Positions 36,388 to 44,154 of a DNA stretch of 64,000 bases are shown here, in pieces. Source of the stretch: Thalassotalea sp. Sam97. Its GTDB lineage: Bacteria; Pseudomonadota; Gammaproteobacteria; Enterobacterales; Alteromonadaceae. The position numbers and the translations under genes were made by a program. The notes under the pieces were generated by a model, which did not search any database, had not been told where the DNA came from, and worked only from the letters and a program-made list of their open reading frames with translations. The stretch's first letter is position 1. Each line of letters opens with the position of its first letter. The stretch is from NCBI RefSeq assembly GCF_041379765.1, contig NZ_CP166919.1, forward strand, positions 2,108,001 to 2,172,000, in the 5' to 3' direction.

Positions 36388-36652
36388 AGGGCGCGTTGAA
36401 CTTTATTTAAAAATTCTACTGAAAGATAAAATCGTTTTAATCAAGGCAAAAGGTATGGTGTTTAGTCATCTAAGTTCATCTGCTTTAACGCAGAGTAAAA
36501 CGATTTTAACCTCAGTCCAAAAGGCAATGGCTATTTTTCGCACTAGCGGCATTAGAATTCACTCAGTTGGAATAACCAAACGTCGTTTATTCTGCTTTGC
36601 TATTACAAAAAATAGCTCATTGTAGAAATACCAATAAAGATCAACACGCCCT
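36388..36652. mobile_element. MITE-like inverted-repeat element A (265 bp)
   Basis: Ends AGGGCGCGTTGAACTTTATT (36388-36407) and AATAAAGATCAACACGCCCT (36633-36652) are inverted repeats matching at 18 of 20 positions. The interior also contains paired inverted segments (AAAATCGTTTTAA / AAAACGATTTTAA, and GGCTATTTTT / AAAAAATAGC). There is no transposase ORF. It has the same end sequence and the same 265-bp length as element B at 48.7 kb. No clear target-site duplication was found. Confidence 0.65.
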
Positions 36653-36729
36653 GGGCTACGATCGTCATGATCGCAGTCGTTTATCTAGACAGTTTACTGT
36701 CTGTTTTTTCCAGATAACATGGTGACACT

Positions 36730-38190
36730 ATGCAAGACAGTGGCAACAATGCCCCTAATTCTCAGATGACCGCGACTGCACGGCAAATGCCTGATGCGTT
36801 TATTATTTTATTTTTTGTGGTGCTTATCGCAGGCCTAATAACCTATGTAGTACCCGCTGGCACCTTTGAAACCCAAGCCTCGGCCGATGGCAGCAAACAA
36901 TTACTCGTTGCCGGCACCTATCAGGTAGCCGATGTGGATAAATCGGTGCCATTATTTGCCTCAGGTGGTGGCGTTGGCTTTTTCAATTTTGCCTTTGAAG
37001 GGCTAGTCTCTGGTAGCAAATGGGGTAGCGCGATTGGCGTGATCATGTTTATTTTGATCACCGGTGGCGCGTTTGGCATCGTCATGAAAACCGGTGCCAT
37101 CATTAACGGTATTCACGCCCTTATTGACAAAGCAAGTCACGCGGAAAAACTGTTCATTCCCACGTTATTTTTATTATTTTCACTCGGTGGTGCCATTTTT
37201 GGCATGGGCGAGGAAGCCATCGCCTTTTGTATTGTTCTGCTGCCGCTGATGAAAGCGCTTGGCTACAATGGCATTTTAACCGTTTTGGTCACCTATGTTG
37301 CTACGCAAATTGGCTTTGCCACTTCCTGGATGAACCCATTTAGTGTGGCTATCGCACAAGGTATTGCCGAAGTGCCGTTACTCTCAGGCGCAGGCTTTCG
37401 GGTGGTTATGTGGTGTGTGTTTACCTTAGTCGGCTTGCTGTTTACCATGCGTTATGCCGCGGTGATCCGCGCAAAACCAAGCCAAGATAGTGATCAACTG
37501 GGGACTGCTCAAGACTATCAATTTACCCGTACCGATGCCATTATTCTGCTGGTTTTCGCCGCTGTGATAATCTGGATTATTTGGGGCGTGGTTACCCAAG
37601 GCTATTATATTCCAGAGATCGCGAGCCAGTTTTTTACCATGGGTTGTATTGTTGGTGTCGTGGCCGTACTTAGCAAACGCTTGACCATGAACCAAGTCTC
37701 TGAGGCGTTTCAGCACGGTGCGAAAGAATTATTACCGGCAGCGCTTATCGTCGGCTTGGCTAAAGGCATCGTTATTTTGCTCGGTGGTGATGATCCTGCC
37801 AGTCCATCGGTGCTTAACACTATCTTGCATTACGCGGCAAGTGCTGCCAGCGACTGGCCAGCCTACATCAGCGCAATATTTATGCTGATGTTTCAATCCG
37901 TGTTTAACTTTTTTATCGCCTCCGGCTCAGGTCAAGCGGCCCTTACCATGCCGTTGATGGCCCCGCTCGCCGATTTGGTTGGTGTTAGCCGACAAGTTGC
38001 TGTGCTTGCCTTTCAATTGGGTGACGGTTTAACCAATATTGTGATTCCGACATCGGCGTCACTAATTGGTTGCCTTGGCGTTGTCCGCGTCGATTGGTTA
38101 GAATGGGCAAAATTTATTATTCGTTTTTTAATATTGCTCATGGCATTGAGCTTTGCGGTGATGATCACCGCAGTCGCCATAGGCTTTTAG
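36730..38190 (+). CDS. YfcC family (C4-dicarboxylate/basic amino-acid carrier-like) permease
   Basis: A 486-aa inner-membrane transporter of the YfcC/DcuC-related group with about 12 hydrophobic segments. Typical landmarks are the start PDAFIILFFVVLIAGLITYVVPAGTF, the GMGEEAIAFCIVLLPLM block, and SGSGQAALTMPLMAPLADLVG near the C-terminus. Relatives carry amino acids or short peptides. It is 9 bp upstream of the isoaspartyl dipeptidase gene, so import and cleavage of a beta-aspartyl dipeptide is the natural reading. The specific substrate is inferred. Confidence 0.82.
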   Translation: MQDSGNNAPNSQMTATARQMPDAFIILFFVVLIAGLITYVVPAGTFETQASADGSKQLLVAGTYQVADVDKSVPLFASGGGVGFFNFAFEGLVSGSKWGSAIGVIMFILITGGAFGIVMKTGAIINGIHALIDKASHAEKLFIPTLFLLFSLGGAIFGMGEEAIAFCIVLLPLMKALGYNGILTVLVTYVATQIGFATSWMNPFSVAIAQGIAEVPLLSGAGFRVVMWCVFTLVGLLFTMRYAAVIRAKPSQDSDQLGTAQDYQFTRTDAIILLVFAAVIIWIIWGVVTQGYYIPEIASQFFTMGCIVGVVAVLSKRLTMNQVSEAFQHGAKELLPAALIVGLAKGIVILLGGDDPASPSVLNTILHYAASAASDWPAYISAIFMLMFQSVFNFFIASGSGQAALTMPLMAPLADLVGVSRQVAVLAFQLGDGLTNIVIPTSASLIGCLGVVRVDWLEWAKFIIRFLILLMALSFAVMITAVAIGF

Positions 38191-38199
38191 GATCTGTGT

Positions 38200-39369
38200 A
38201 TGAAACTCTTTAAAAACGCCACGCTCTACTCGCCAGACTATCAAGGAATACAGGATGTGCTGATCAGTGGCAATAAAATCATTGCCATTGATGATGCTAT
38301 CAAAGTGAATGCCAGCCATGGCCTACAAACCATTGATTGTCGTGGACAACTGTTAGTACCAGGCTTTGTCGATTCGCTGGTACATATCACCGGTGGCGGT
38401 GGTGAAGGTGGTTTTCATACTCGAACCCCACAAATGCCCTTTAGCGATGCGGTAAAAGGTGGCGTAACCAGTCTTGTCGGTGTGCTAGGTACCGATGCCG
38501 TTACTCGCTCACTTGAAGATGTGATCGCCAAAGCAAAAGCCTTAAAGCACGATGGATTATCCGTATACCTGCACACTGGCTCATATCATTATCCCGTGGT
38601 CAATATCACCGGCAGTATTGAAAAAGACATTATGCTCATTGATGAATGTATTGGTGTGGGGGAAATAGCCATCGCCGATCATCGTGGCTCACAATTGAGT
38701 TGGCAAGAGCTTGCCCGCATTGCCGCGCAAGCTAGAGTCGGTGGCATGTTAGCCAATAAAGGCGGTATCGTCAGTATCCATGTGGGAGATGGCGATAGGG
38801 GTTTGTCGATACTGCATGAGGTTGCTGAACATTCTGACATCCCAATTAGCCAATTTTACCCAACGCACATTAATCGCACCGAAAAGGTCTTAGCACAAGG
38901 CATCGCCTTGGCGAACGCTGGCGGTTACATCGACTTTACCACCAGCACCACAGAGCAAATTCTTGCTGACGGCGAAGTGGCGGCCCCCGAAGCACTCAAA
39001 CGTTGCTTGCAAGAAAACGTTAACATCGCGCAGATCACCATGAGCTCCGATGGCAATGCCAGTCTCCCGGTGTTTGACAGCAAAGGTCGGTTAACCGACT
39101 TACAAATAGGTCAAGTGACCAGCCTTCATCAGGCCATGGTTGATGCGGTAAAACAGCATGGTGTGGCACTTAACGATGCGCTTAAAACCATCACATCGAA
39201 CCCTGCCGATATTTTGGGATTAACCCAAAAGGGCCAGATTGAATTAGGTTTTGACGCCGACGTGTTATTACTTGATGCCGATACGTTAACCATTAACCAA
39301 GTATTTGCTCAAGGTAAATGCCTGATGAACGCGGCTGGCGAGATAAAGCAAAGTTACTTTGATAGTTAA
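38200..39369 (+). CDS. iadA: Isoaspartyl (beta-aspartyl) dipeptidase with an altered metal motif
   Basis: A 389-aa amidohydrolase aligning end to end with E. coli IadA, which hydrolyses beta-aspartyl dipeptides in the cytoplasm. Conserved features are HITGGGGEGGFHTRTP (62-77), IAIADHRGSQ with Glu155 just before (bridging position), His194 (SIHVGDGD), His223 (PTHINRT) and Asp284 (MSSDGNASLP). The first His of the HxH metal motif is replaced by Leu60 (SLVH instead of xHVH; codon 38377-38379 is CTG), so one metal ligand is missing. Together with the upstream permease and cyanophycinase it would complete cyanophycin breakdown to Asp and Arg, provided it remains active. Confidence 0.85.
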   Translation: MKLFKNATLYSPDYQGIQDVLISGNKIIAIDDAIKVNASHGLQTIDCRGQLLVPGFVDSLVHITGGGGEGGFHTRTPQMPFSDAVKGGVTSLVGVLGTDAVTRSLEDVIAKAKALKHDGLSVYLHTGSYHYPVVNITGSIEKDIMLIDECIGVGEIAIADHRGSQLSWQELARIAAQARVGGMLANKGGIVSIHVGDGDRGLSILHEVAEHSDIPISQFYPTHINRTEKVLAQGIALANAGGYIDFTTSTTEQILADGEVAAPEALKRCLQENVNIAQITMSSDGNASLPVFDSKGRLTDLQIGQVTSLHQAMVDAVKQHGVALNDALKTITSNPADILGLTQKGQIELGFDADVLLLDADTLTINQVFAQGKCLMNAAGEIKQSYFDS

Positions 39370-39424
39370 TCACCAAGTATTGCCATCGACAACACATAAC
39401 AGAGCAACAATTTATTGCCCTATT

Positions 39425-39467
39425 TTACGCTTTGTTAACGGCTTACTTACTGGTGATATTTTATACT
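39425..39467 (+). promoter_or_regulatory. Promoter of small-RNA unit 2
   Basis: TTACG (39425-39429) and TTAAC within GTTAACGG (39434-39441) are 10 bp apart. TATACT at 39462-39467 is the -10, six bases before GTTAAC. This is the same arrangement as at the other five units. Confidence 0.72.
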
Positions 39468-39473
39468 GACAGA

Positions 39474-39541
39474 GTTAACTTTTCATAGTTTTCTTCCCTG
39501 AAATGATATGTTTCGCCCCGCTCTTTAGCGGGGCTTTTTTT
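39474..39541 (+). ncRNA. Candidate small RNA, family member 2 (first of a tandem trio)
   Basis: About 68 nt: GTTAACTTTTCATAG, then TTTTCTTCCCTGAAATGAT, then a GCCCCGCT / AGCGGGGC stem (39515-39534) with a CTTT loop and T7. It lies 104 bp after iadA and could be its own unit, since it has its own promoter. Compared with member 1, the terminator stem has a different sequence but the same shape, which indicates compensatory change. Confidence 0.75.
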
Positions 39542-39652
39542 ATCCAAGTCTCTCATCGTTATCACACATTGACATCGACGTCATTAACACAGACTGCACC
39601 CAAAACAACACTGCCGTGTAACATCCACTTAACAACAAACCCTTGCGCAATT

Positions 39653-39695
39653 TTACACCTGGTTAACAGCTTTAACACAGCCATCCCTTTATACT
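39653..39695 (+). promoter_or_regulatory. Promoter of small-RNA unit 3
   Basis: TTACA (39653-39657) and TTAAC within GTTAACAG (39662-39669) are 10 bp apart. TATACT at 39690-39695 is the -10, seven bases before GTTAAC at 39703. Confidence 0.72.
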
Positions 39696-39702
39696 TATCA
39701 GC

Positions 39703-39768
39703 GTTAACTTTCATAGTTTTCCTCTCTGAAATGATGTTTTGCCCTGCAGCCTTGCAGGGCTTTTTTTT
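39703..39768 (+). ncRNA. Candidate small RNA, family member 3 (middle of the trio)
   Basis: About 66 nt: GTTAACTTTCATAG, TTTTCCTCTCTGAAATGAT, then a GCCCTGCA / TGCAGGGC stem (39741-39760) with a GCCT loop and T8. It has one base fewer in the first block and a CUCUCU variant in the core. Confidence 0.75.
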
Positions 39769-39914
39769 ATCTGTCACTCCCTCATCTGCCATTTCCTGGT
39801 ACAGAGGACAACACCAACAGGCATGACATAAACGCTATAAAACAGCGGTTATACGTTACCTGTTATAAAAGCTTAACCATTAACATTATTGCAACCACAA
39901 ATCATTGCGGTAAT

Positions 39915-39957
39915 TTACATCCCATTAACGGATTTTTAATCGTGCGCTTGCTATTAT
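39915..39957 (+). promoter_or_regulatory. Promoter of small-RNA unit 4
   Basis: TTACA (39915-39919) and TTAAC within ATTAACGG (39924-39931) are 10 bp apart. TATTAT at 39952-39957 is the -10, eight bases before GTTAAC at 39966. Confidence 0.68.
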
Positions 39958-39965
39958 CTCATGCA

Positions 39966-40032
39966 GTTAACGTTGAAAATTTTTCTTACCTGAAAAAGTC
40001 CTTTGCCTCACAGACTTGTGGGGCATTTTTTT
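39966..40032 (+). ncRNA. Candidate small RNA, family member 4 (last of the trio, diverged core)
   Basis: About 67 nt: GTTAACGTTGAAAAT, TTTTCTTACCTGAAAAAG, then a GCCTCAC / GTGGGGC stem (40005-40024) with a 6-nt loop, A, and T7. The core has diverged (CUUACCU), so it may have a different target set. It ends 90 bp before the deacetylase-like gene. Confidence 0.68.
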
Positions 40033-40122
40033 AGGTTCATTTTCTCCATACATACACGTCAATATTCGCTACAATAGCGCAAGCAACAAGCAACCATTTA
40101 GACAAAGCTCGAGTTTACCGCT

Positions 40123-41049
40123 ATGCCATTATGCTCTTTTCAGATCCCCTTGGTCTTTCATCCGATTTATAGTGAGCTAGACTTGCCCGTGCGCCATCGC
40201 TTTCCCATCGAAAAATATCGTTGCCTTTATCAATATTTATTACAACAAGGTGTATCACAACGTCTGTTCCAGCAACCAGAGCCCGCTGACACCCAGATGT
40301 TACAGCGCCTGTTAGATAATGAGTATTTGCACGCACTGATAGGTAACACGCTTGATGATAAAGCCATGCGCCGAATTGGCTTCCCTTGGTCAGAGCAATT
40401 GATCAAGCGCACGTTAACCGCGGTTGGTGGTACCTTGCTTACTGCAAAATTGGCGCTCGAACACGATGTTGCCATAAACCTAACCGGTGGTTATCACCAC
40501 GCGTTTAACGATTATGGCTCGGGTTTTTGTATGGTCAATGATTTGTATGTGGCTGCAGATCAGATGTTGCAGCATCCAGACATTAACACCGTGCTTATTT
40601 TCGATTGTGATGTGCATCAAGGGGATGGCACCGCCGCTTTAGCCGCAGATCGTTCTGACATCATTACGGTATCGTTGCATTGTGAGAAAAACTTCCCTTA
40701 TCGAAAGCAACGCTCCGACATGGACTTTGCACTTGATAAGCATATGCATGACGATGAATATTTAACCGTGGTTGAACAAGCGTTACAACTGGCGCTTGAT
40801 TATCAACAAATCGATGCGGTGATTTATGATTCCGGTGTTGACATTCATCAGGACGACGACTTAGGCCATTTAAACATCAGCACGCAAGGGATATATTTAC
40901 GTGATAAAGCTGTTTTTAATGCGTGCAAACAACGTCGCTTGCCCGTTGCTGCGGTGATAGGTGGTGGCTACCAGCGTGATATTCAGGCGCTAACCGACGT
41001 ACATTTTCAGTTATTCAAAGCCGCCCATGCCGTCTATGGCCGCTCATAG
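40123..41049 (+). CDS. Histone deacetylase superfamily protein
   Basis: A 308-aa arginase/deacetylase-fold hydrolase of the HDAC-like superfamily, resembling the bacterial group near class IV (HDAC11-type). Key parts are the catalytic HH pair in GGYHHAF, the metal site DCDVHQGDGTA (near residue 166), and YDSGVDIHQDDDLGHL with the second metal Asp. Zn-dependent removal of acetyl groups from lysine, polyamines or small amides is the family chemistry; the substrate is unknown. It is monocistronic and convergent with the sulfotransferase operon. It has no link in sequence to the three small-RNA units just upstream. Confidence 0.83.
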   Translation: MPLCSFQIPLVFHPIYSELDLPVRHRFPIEKYRCLYQYLLQQGVSQRLFQQPEPADTQMLQRLLDNEYLHALIGNTLDDKAMRRIGFPWSEQLIKRTLTAVGGTLLTAKLALEHDVAINLTGGYHHAFNDYGSGFCMVNDLYVAADQMLQHPDINTVLIFDCDVHQGDGTAALAADRSDIITVSLHCEKNFPYRKQRSDMDFALDKHMHDDEYLTVVEQALQLALDYQQIDAVIYDSGVDIHQDDDLGHLNISTQGIYLRDKAVFNACKQRRLPVAAVIGGGYQRDIQALTDVHFQLFKAAHAVYGRS

Positions 41050-41130
41050 CAACAAAGGCGGCGTGTTCAGCCTCGATTAAAACCAAGCAAGCAATTCGCT
41101 CATTGTCGAAGATAGTCAATTTAAATCCCC

Positions 41131-42729
41131 TTAAACAAGATTTGCTGATAAGGTTTGCTGATAGCGGCGCCATGTACCAACAGATTGATTGCTGATGGTA
41201 TCACGCACTTGTGTCGCACTGGCGGTGGCAACAGGCGCACGATTATTGGCGAGATTGATAAATTCATCTTGCCAAGGCTCACCAATAAAATCGAACAGCG
41301 CTCTGCCCTGCTCGATAGGATCGTTGACAAAGGATTCGTACTTTAACCGATAGATGTTTTTCGCATAATCTTGCTGCCACGCATCCATGAGCGTTTGATA
41401 ACCATGATAATACTGACTGCAGTCTTTTAAATCATAACTGTATCGATAAAACGGGAAATCACTGGCAAATAATTGTCGATAGTTACTGACCACCGTATCT
41501 TCATGATCTCTGTCTAAGCAAACAATTTTAGCGTTAGGCAATGCCTTAACAATAAATGGGATATACAAAAAATTGATGGGCATTTTATCGATAAACCGCG
41601 ATGTGTTGCCGGTGACAGCTCGCGTTTTTTGAATATAGTGTTGTCCCAGTGTTAGCCAATTTATCTGAGTACTGGCTTGAATCGTTGCCTCATCTAATAA
41701 CTCTGGTGATTGACAGCCTGTGCATTGTTTTAAGGCTATCGCAAAGTGTGGCATTTCACCGGCGGACGTTACATTGACCGACTGCGATAACACCCGCTCA
41801 ATTAACGTGGTTCCGGTACGAGGCATACCAACCACAAAAATAGGCTCGTCACTCGGCTCGCCGTCATCAACAGCGGTCTGAAGTTGCTGACTAATGTTCG
41901 CTAACGCCGCAAACAGCCGTAAATCTTGTTCAATACGATAGCTAAGCTGCGCTTTTTTTTGTTGCTTAACCGGTGATAACACTGAAAACGCTTCATTATA
42001 ATGACCCTGCTGCTCTAGCTTTCGAGCACAGGCATGCGCCAAAGACAATTTATCATCAATGCCAACAGCACGCTCAAATTGTGCCTGTAACCTGTTAAGG
42101 GCTACCTTATTAGGACGTAGCATGGTCAGCGCCCAGTGCACCGATGCAGCATCAGGCTTATTTACTAACGCGCTTTGGTAACACTCATCGGCCGCTGAGA
42201 CATGACCAATGTATTTATACGATGACGCCAAGTTATTGTATAACTGCCACGGCACTTGATGTTGATCACCGAGCATGTCGATCGCTCGCTCAAAACATGA
42301 CACGGCGTCGACATGGCGACCAACCTGACTATAGATCACGCCCATGTCATCCCATTGCTGGCCGAGATCGTTGCGCACGGTTTGCGTTATGTTGGCCGTG
42401 GCTTTGGCTGTCGTTAATAATCGCAACGCATTATCAGCCTCAGTGCTGGCACGCACATGATCGTGCGCCAACACATACAGTTTAGCGAGCATCACAAGGT
42501 AATGACTTTTTGCTGCAAGCGATTGTGCTTTAGAGCATAGCTCTATCGCTTTCGCTAAGTTTTGATGCTCAAAGGCAATGCGAGCCAACAGGTAATAGGC
42601 ATCGGCGTACCCTCGGTCTTGTTGCAATATAGACAACAGGCACTGATGTGCCTGTTGATATGCCTTATTGCCTAAGGCTTGTTCTGCTTGTTTATGCAAG
42701 CGACTAATGGTATTGCTGATGTTATTCAT
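41131..42729 (-). CDS. TPR-repeat sulfotransferase family protein
   Basis: A 532-aa fusion. Tetratricopeptide-type helices fill about residues 10-280 (for example YADAYYLLARIAFEHQNLAKAIELC and DDMGVIYSQVGRHVDAVSCFERAI). A PAPS-dependent sulfotransferase domain follows, with the phosphosulfate loop PIFVVGMPRTGTTLIERVLS (296-315) and a 3'-phosphate-binding region near DKMPINFLYIPFIVKALPNA. No signal peptide is seen, so it is probably cytoplasmic. It sits 6 bp after the exported amidohydrolase gene and is the last gene of a TonB receptor operon. The acceptor could be a peptide or another small molecule; sequence does not say. Confidence 0.85.
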   Translation of the reverse strand: MNNISNTISRLHKQAEQALGNKAYQQAHQCLLSILQQDRGYADAYYLLARIAFEHQNLAKAIELCSKAQSLAAKSHYLVMLAKLYVLAHDHVRASTEADNALRLLTTAKATANITQTVRNDLGQQWDDMGVIYSQVGRHVDAVSCFERAIDMLGDQHQVPWQLYNNLASSYKYIGHVSAADECYQSALVNKPDAASVHWALTMLRPNKVALNRLQAQFERAVGIDDKLSLAHACARKLEQQGHYNEAFSVLSPVKQQKKAQLSYRIEQDLRLFAALANISQQLQTAVDDGEPSDEPIFVVGMPRTGTTLIERVLSQSVNVTSAGEMPHFAIALKQCTGCQSPELLDEATIQASTQINWLTLGQHYIQKTRAVTGNTSRFIDKMPINFLYIPFIVKALPNAKIVCLDRDHEDTVVSNYRQLFASDFPFYRYSYDLKDCSQYYHGYQTLMDAWQQDYAKNIYRLKYESFVNDPIEQGRALFDFIGEPWQDEFINLANNRAPVATASATQVRDTISNQSVGTWRRYQQTLSANLV

Positions 42730-42735
42730 GGCCTG

Positions 42736-44004
42736 TTACTGTTTATACACTTTACCGTCTTTCATCACAAAGCTGACGCGCTCAAGCACGCGAATATCCT
42801 CAAGTGGATTGGTTTGCACGGCGATCATATCAGCCAATAGCCCTGGCTTAATTTGCCCAACTTTGTCATCCCACTTCAACAACTCGGCAGCGTTGATGGT
42901 GGCTGCTTGCAATGCTTGTAACGGCGTCATGCCAAATTGTGTCATACGGCTTAGTTGTTTCGCATTGTCACCATGTGGGTAAATACCCGCATCAGTGCCC
43001 AAAACAATTTTCGCACCTTGTTTCACCGCTTCACGAAAACTGTCACGTTGACGTTGACCCACTTGCTTTTCTTTATCGATGTTTTCCTGCGGTACACCAT
43101 TTTTTAGGCCCTCGCTCAAGGTGTATTCGGTATTATAAATATCCATCGATAAAACGGTACCGTACTGTTTTGCTAAGGCAATGGCATCCGCGGTTAAAAA
43201 GCTGGCATGCTCGATTGAGTCGACACCGGCTTTAATCGCATATTCAATACCTTCGGTACCATGCGCGTGTGCCGCCACGGTGCGGCCGTGAGTATGGGCT
43301 TCATCGACGATGGCTGTCATTTCCTCGAGGGTATATTGGCGTTGGCCAACTTTAGTGCCTTTTGAGAATACCCCACCGGTGGCGCAAAACTTGATCACAT
43401 CCACTTGATACTTGACGTTTTTACGTACTTGCTCGCGCACTTGCCAAGGGCCATCCGCGACGCCATCGCCACGCTCTTCAAAACGATGGTTTAAGCTATT
43501 GCGATCGCAATGGCCACCGGTGATCCCTAACGATGGACCCGATACCGCCATTCTTGGTCCTGGGACTTCACCATCGTTAATGGCATTGCGCAGCGCCACA
43601 TCCATATAATCCGCCGCACCGACGTTACGAATGGTCGTAAAGCCGGCTAATAAGGTTTTTTCAGCATTAACCACGCCGCCAATGGTGGCACGATGTGGTG
43701 ATTGAAAATAACGATCATGAAACGATTTAGATAAATGGCGGACCACATGGGTATGCATATCCATCAACCCTGGCAATACGTATTGCTCACTTAGATCAAT
43801 CTGCTTGGCATCGGGTGCGGGATTTGTATTACCTACGCTGACAATACGATTATCATCAACCAAAATATACTGATTTTCACTGATATTTCCTGATACAACA
43901 TCAACCACATACCCAGCTTTGATCACTTGCTCTGCAGCGATCGTCGATACACTACACATCACAACAGCTGTTGCCAGCACGGTCTTTTTAATAAGGCTTT
44001 TCAT
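42736..44004 (-). CDS. Exported metal-dependent amidohydrolase (dipeptidase-like)
   Basis: A 422-aa periplasmic enzyme with signal peptide MKSLIKKTVLATAVVMCSVS, cleaved near IAA-EQ. It belongs to the imidazolonepropionase/prolidase-like amidohydrolase group. All binuclear-site landmarks are present: MDMHTHV, the lysine in VIKFCATGGV, AAHAHGTEGI, SIEHASF and the LGTDAGIY aspartate. Some characterised relatives are Xaa-Pro or Xaa-Arg/Lys dipeptidases, so peptide cleavage is plausible but unproven. It lies between the receptor gene (150 bp away, with an internal terminator) and the sulfotransferase gene (6 bp). Confidence 0.85.
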   Translation of the reverse strand: MKSLIKKTVLATAVVMCSVSTIAAEQVIKAGYVVDVVSGNISENQYILVDDNRIVSVGNTNPAPDAKQIDLSEQYVLPGLMDMHTHVVRHLSKSFHDRYFQSPHRATIGGVVNAEKTLLAGFTTIRNVGAADYMDVALRNAINDGEVPGPRMAVSGPSLGITGGHCDRNSLNHRFEERGDGVADGPWQVREQVRKNVKYQVDVIKFCATGGVFSKGTKVGQRQYTLEEMTAIVDEAHTHGRTVAAHAHGTEGIEYAIKAGVDSIEHASFLTADAIALAKQYGTVLSMDIYNTEYTLSEGLKNGVPQENIDKEKQVGQRQRDSFREAVKQGAKIVLGTDAGIYPHGDNAKQLSRMTQFGMTPLQALQAATINAAELLKWDDKVGQIKPGLLADMIAVQTNPLEDIRVLERVSFVMKDGKVYKQ

Positions 44005-44104
44005 TAGATAACGTCCTAATATGTCTTGCTGATATAACTTCTTAGTATTATTTTTGAGGCCATTTATGACATTAATTTTTTACGTAATGTCTTGAGTCAA
44101 AACG

Positions 44105-44135
44105 AAAAAAGGTACCCCATAAACCGAGGTACCTT
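44105..44135 (-). terminator. Intrinsic terminator after the TonB receptor gene
   Basis: On the minus strand AAGGTACC pairs with GGTACCTT (8 bp) and is followed by a T-run. It lies between the receptor gene and the amidohydrolase gene, so it may attenuate rather than separate the operon. Confidence 0.75.
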
Positions 44136-44154
44136 AATCGATTAGCGCATGATA

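Noticed and set aside
39474..39768. Reading the sRNA units simply as terminators of iadA
   Set aside because: Each unit also has a conserved -10 and upstream box, and homologous units occur where no upstream plus-strand gene needs a terminator (31.1 and 48.5 kb).
40123..41049. The deacetylase-like gene as part of the cyanophycin locus
   Set aside because: Separated from iadA by about 750 bp and three independently promoted units with terminators; no functional link is visible.
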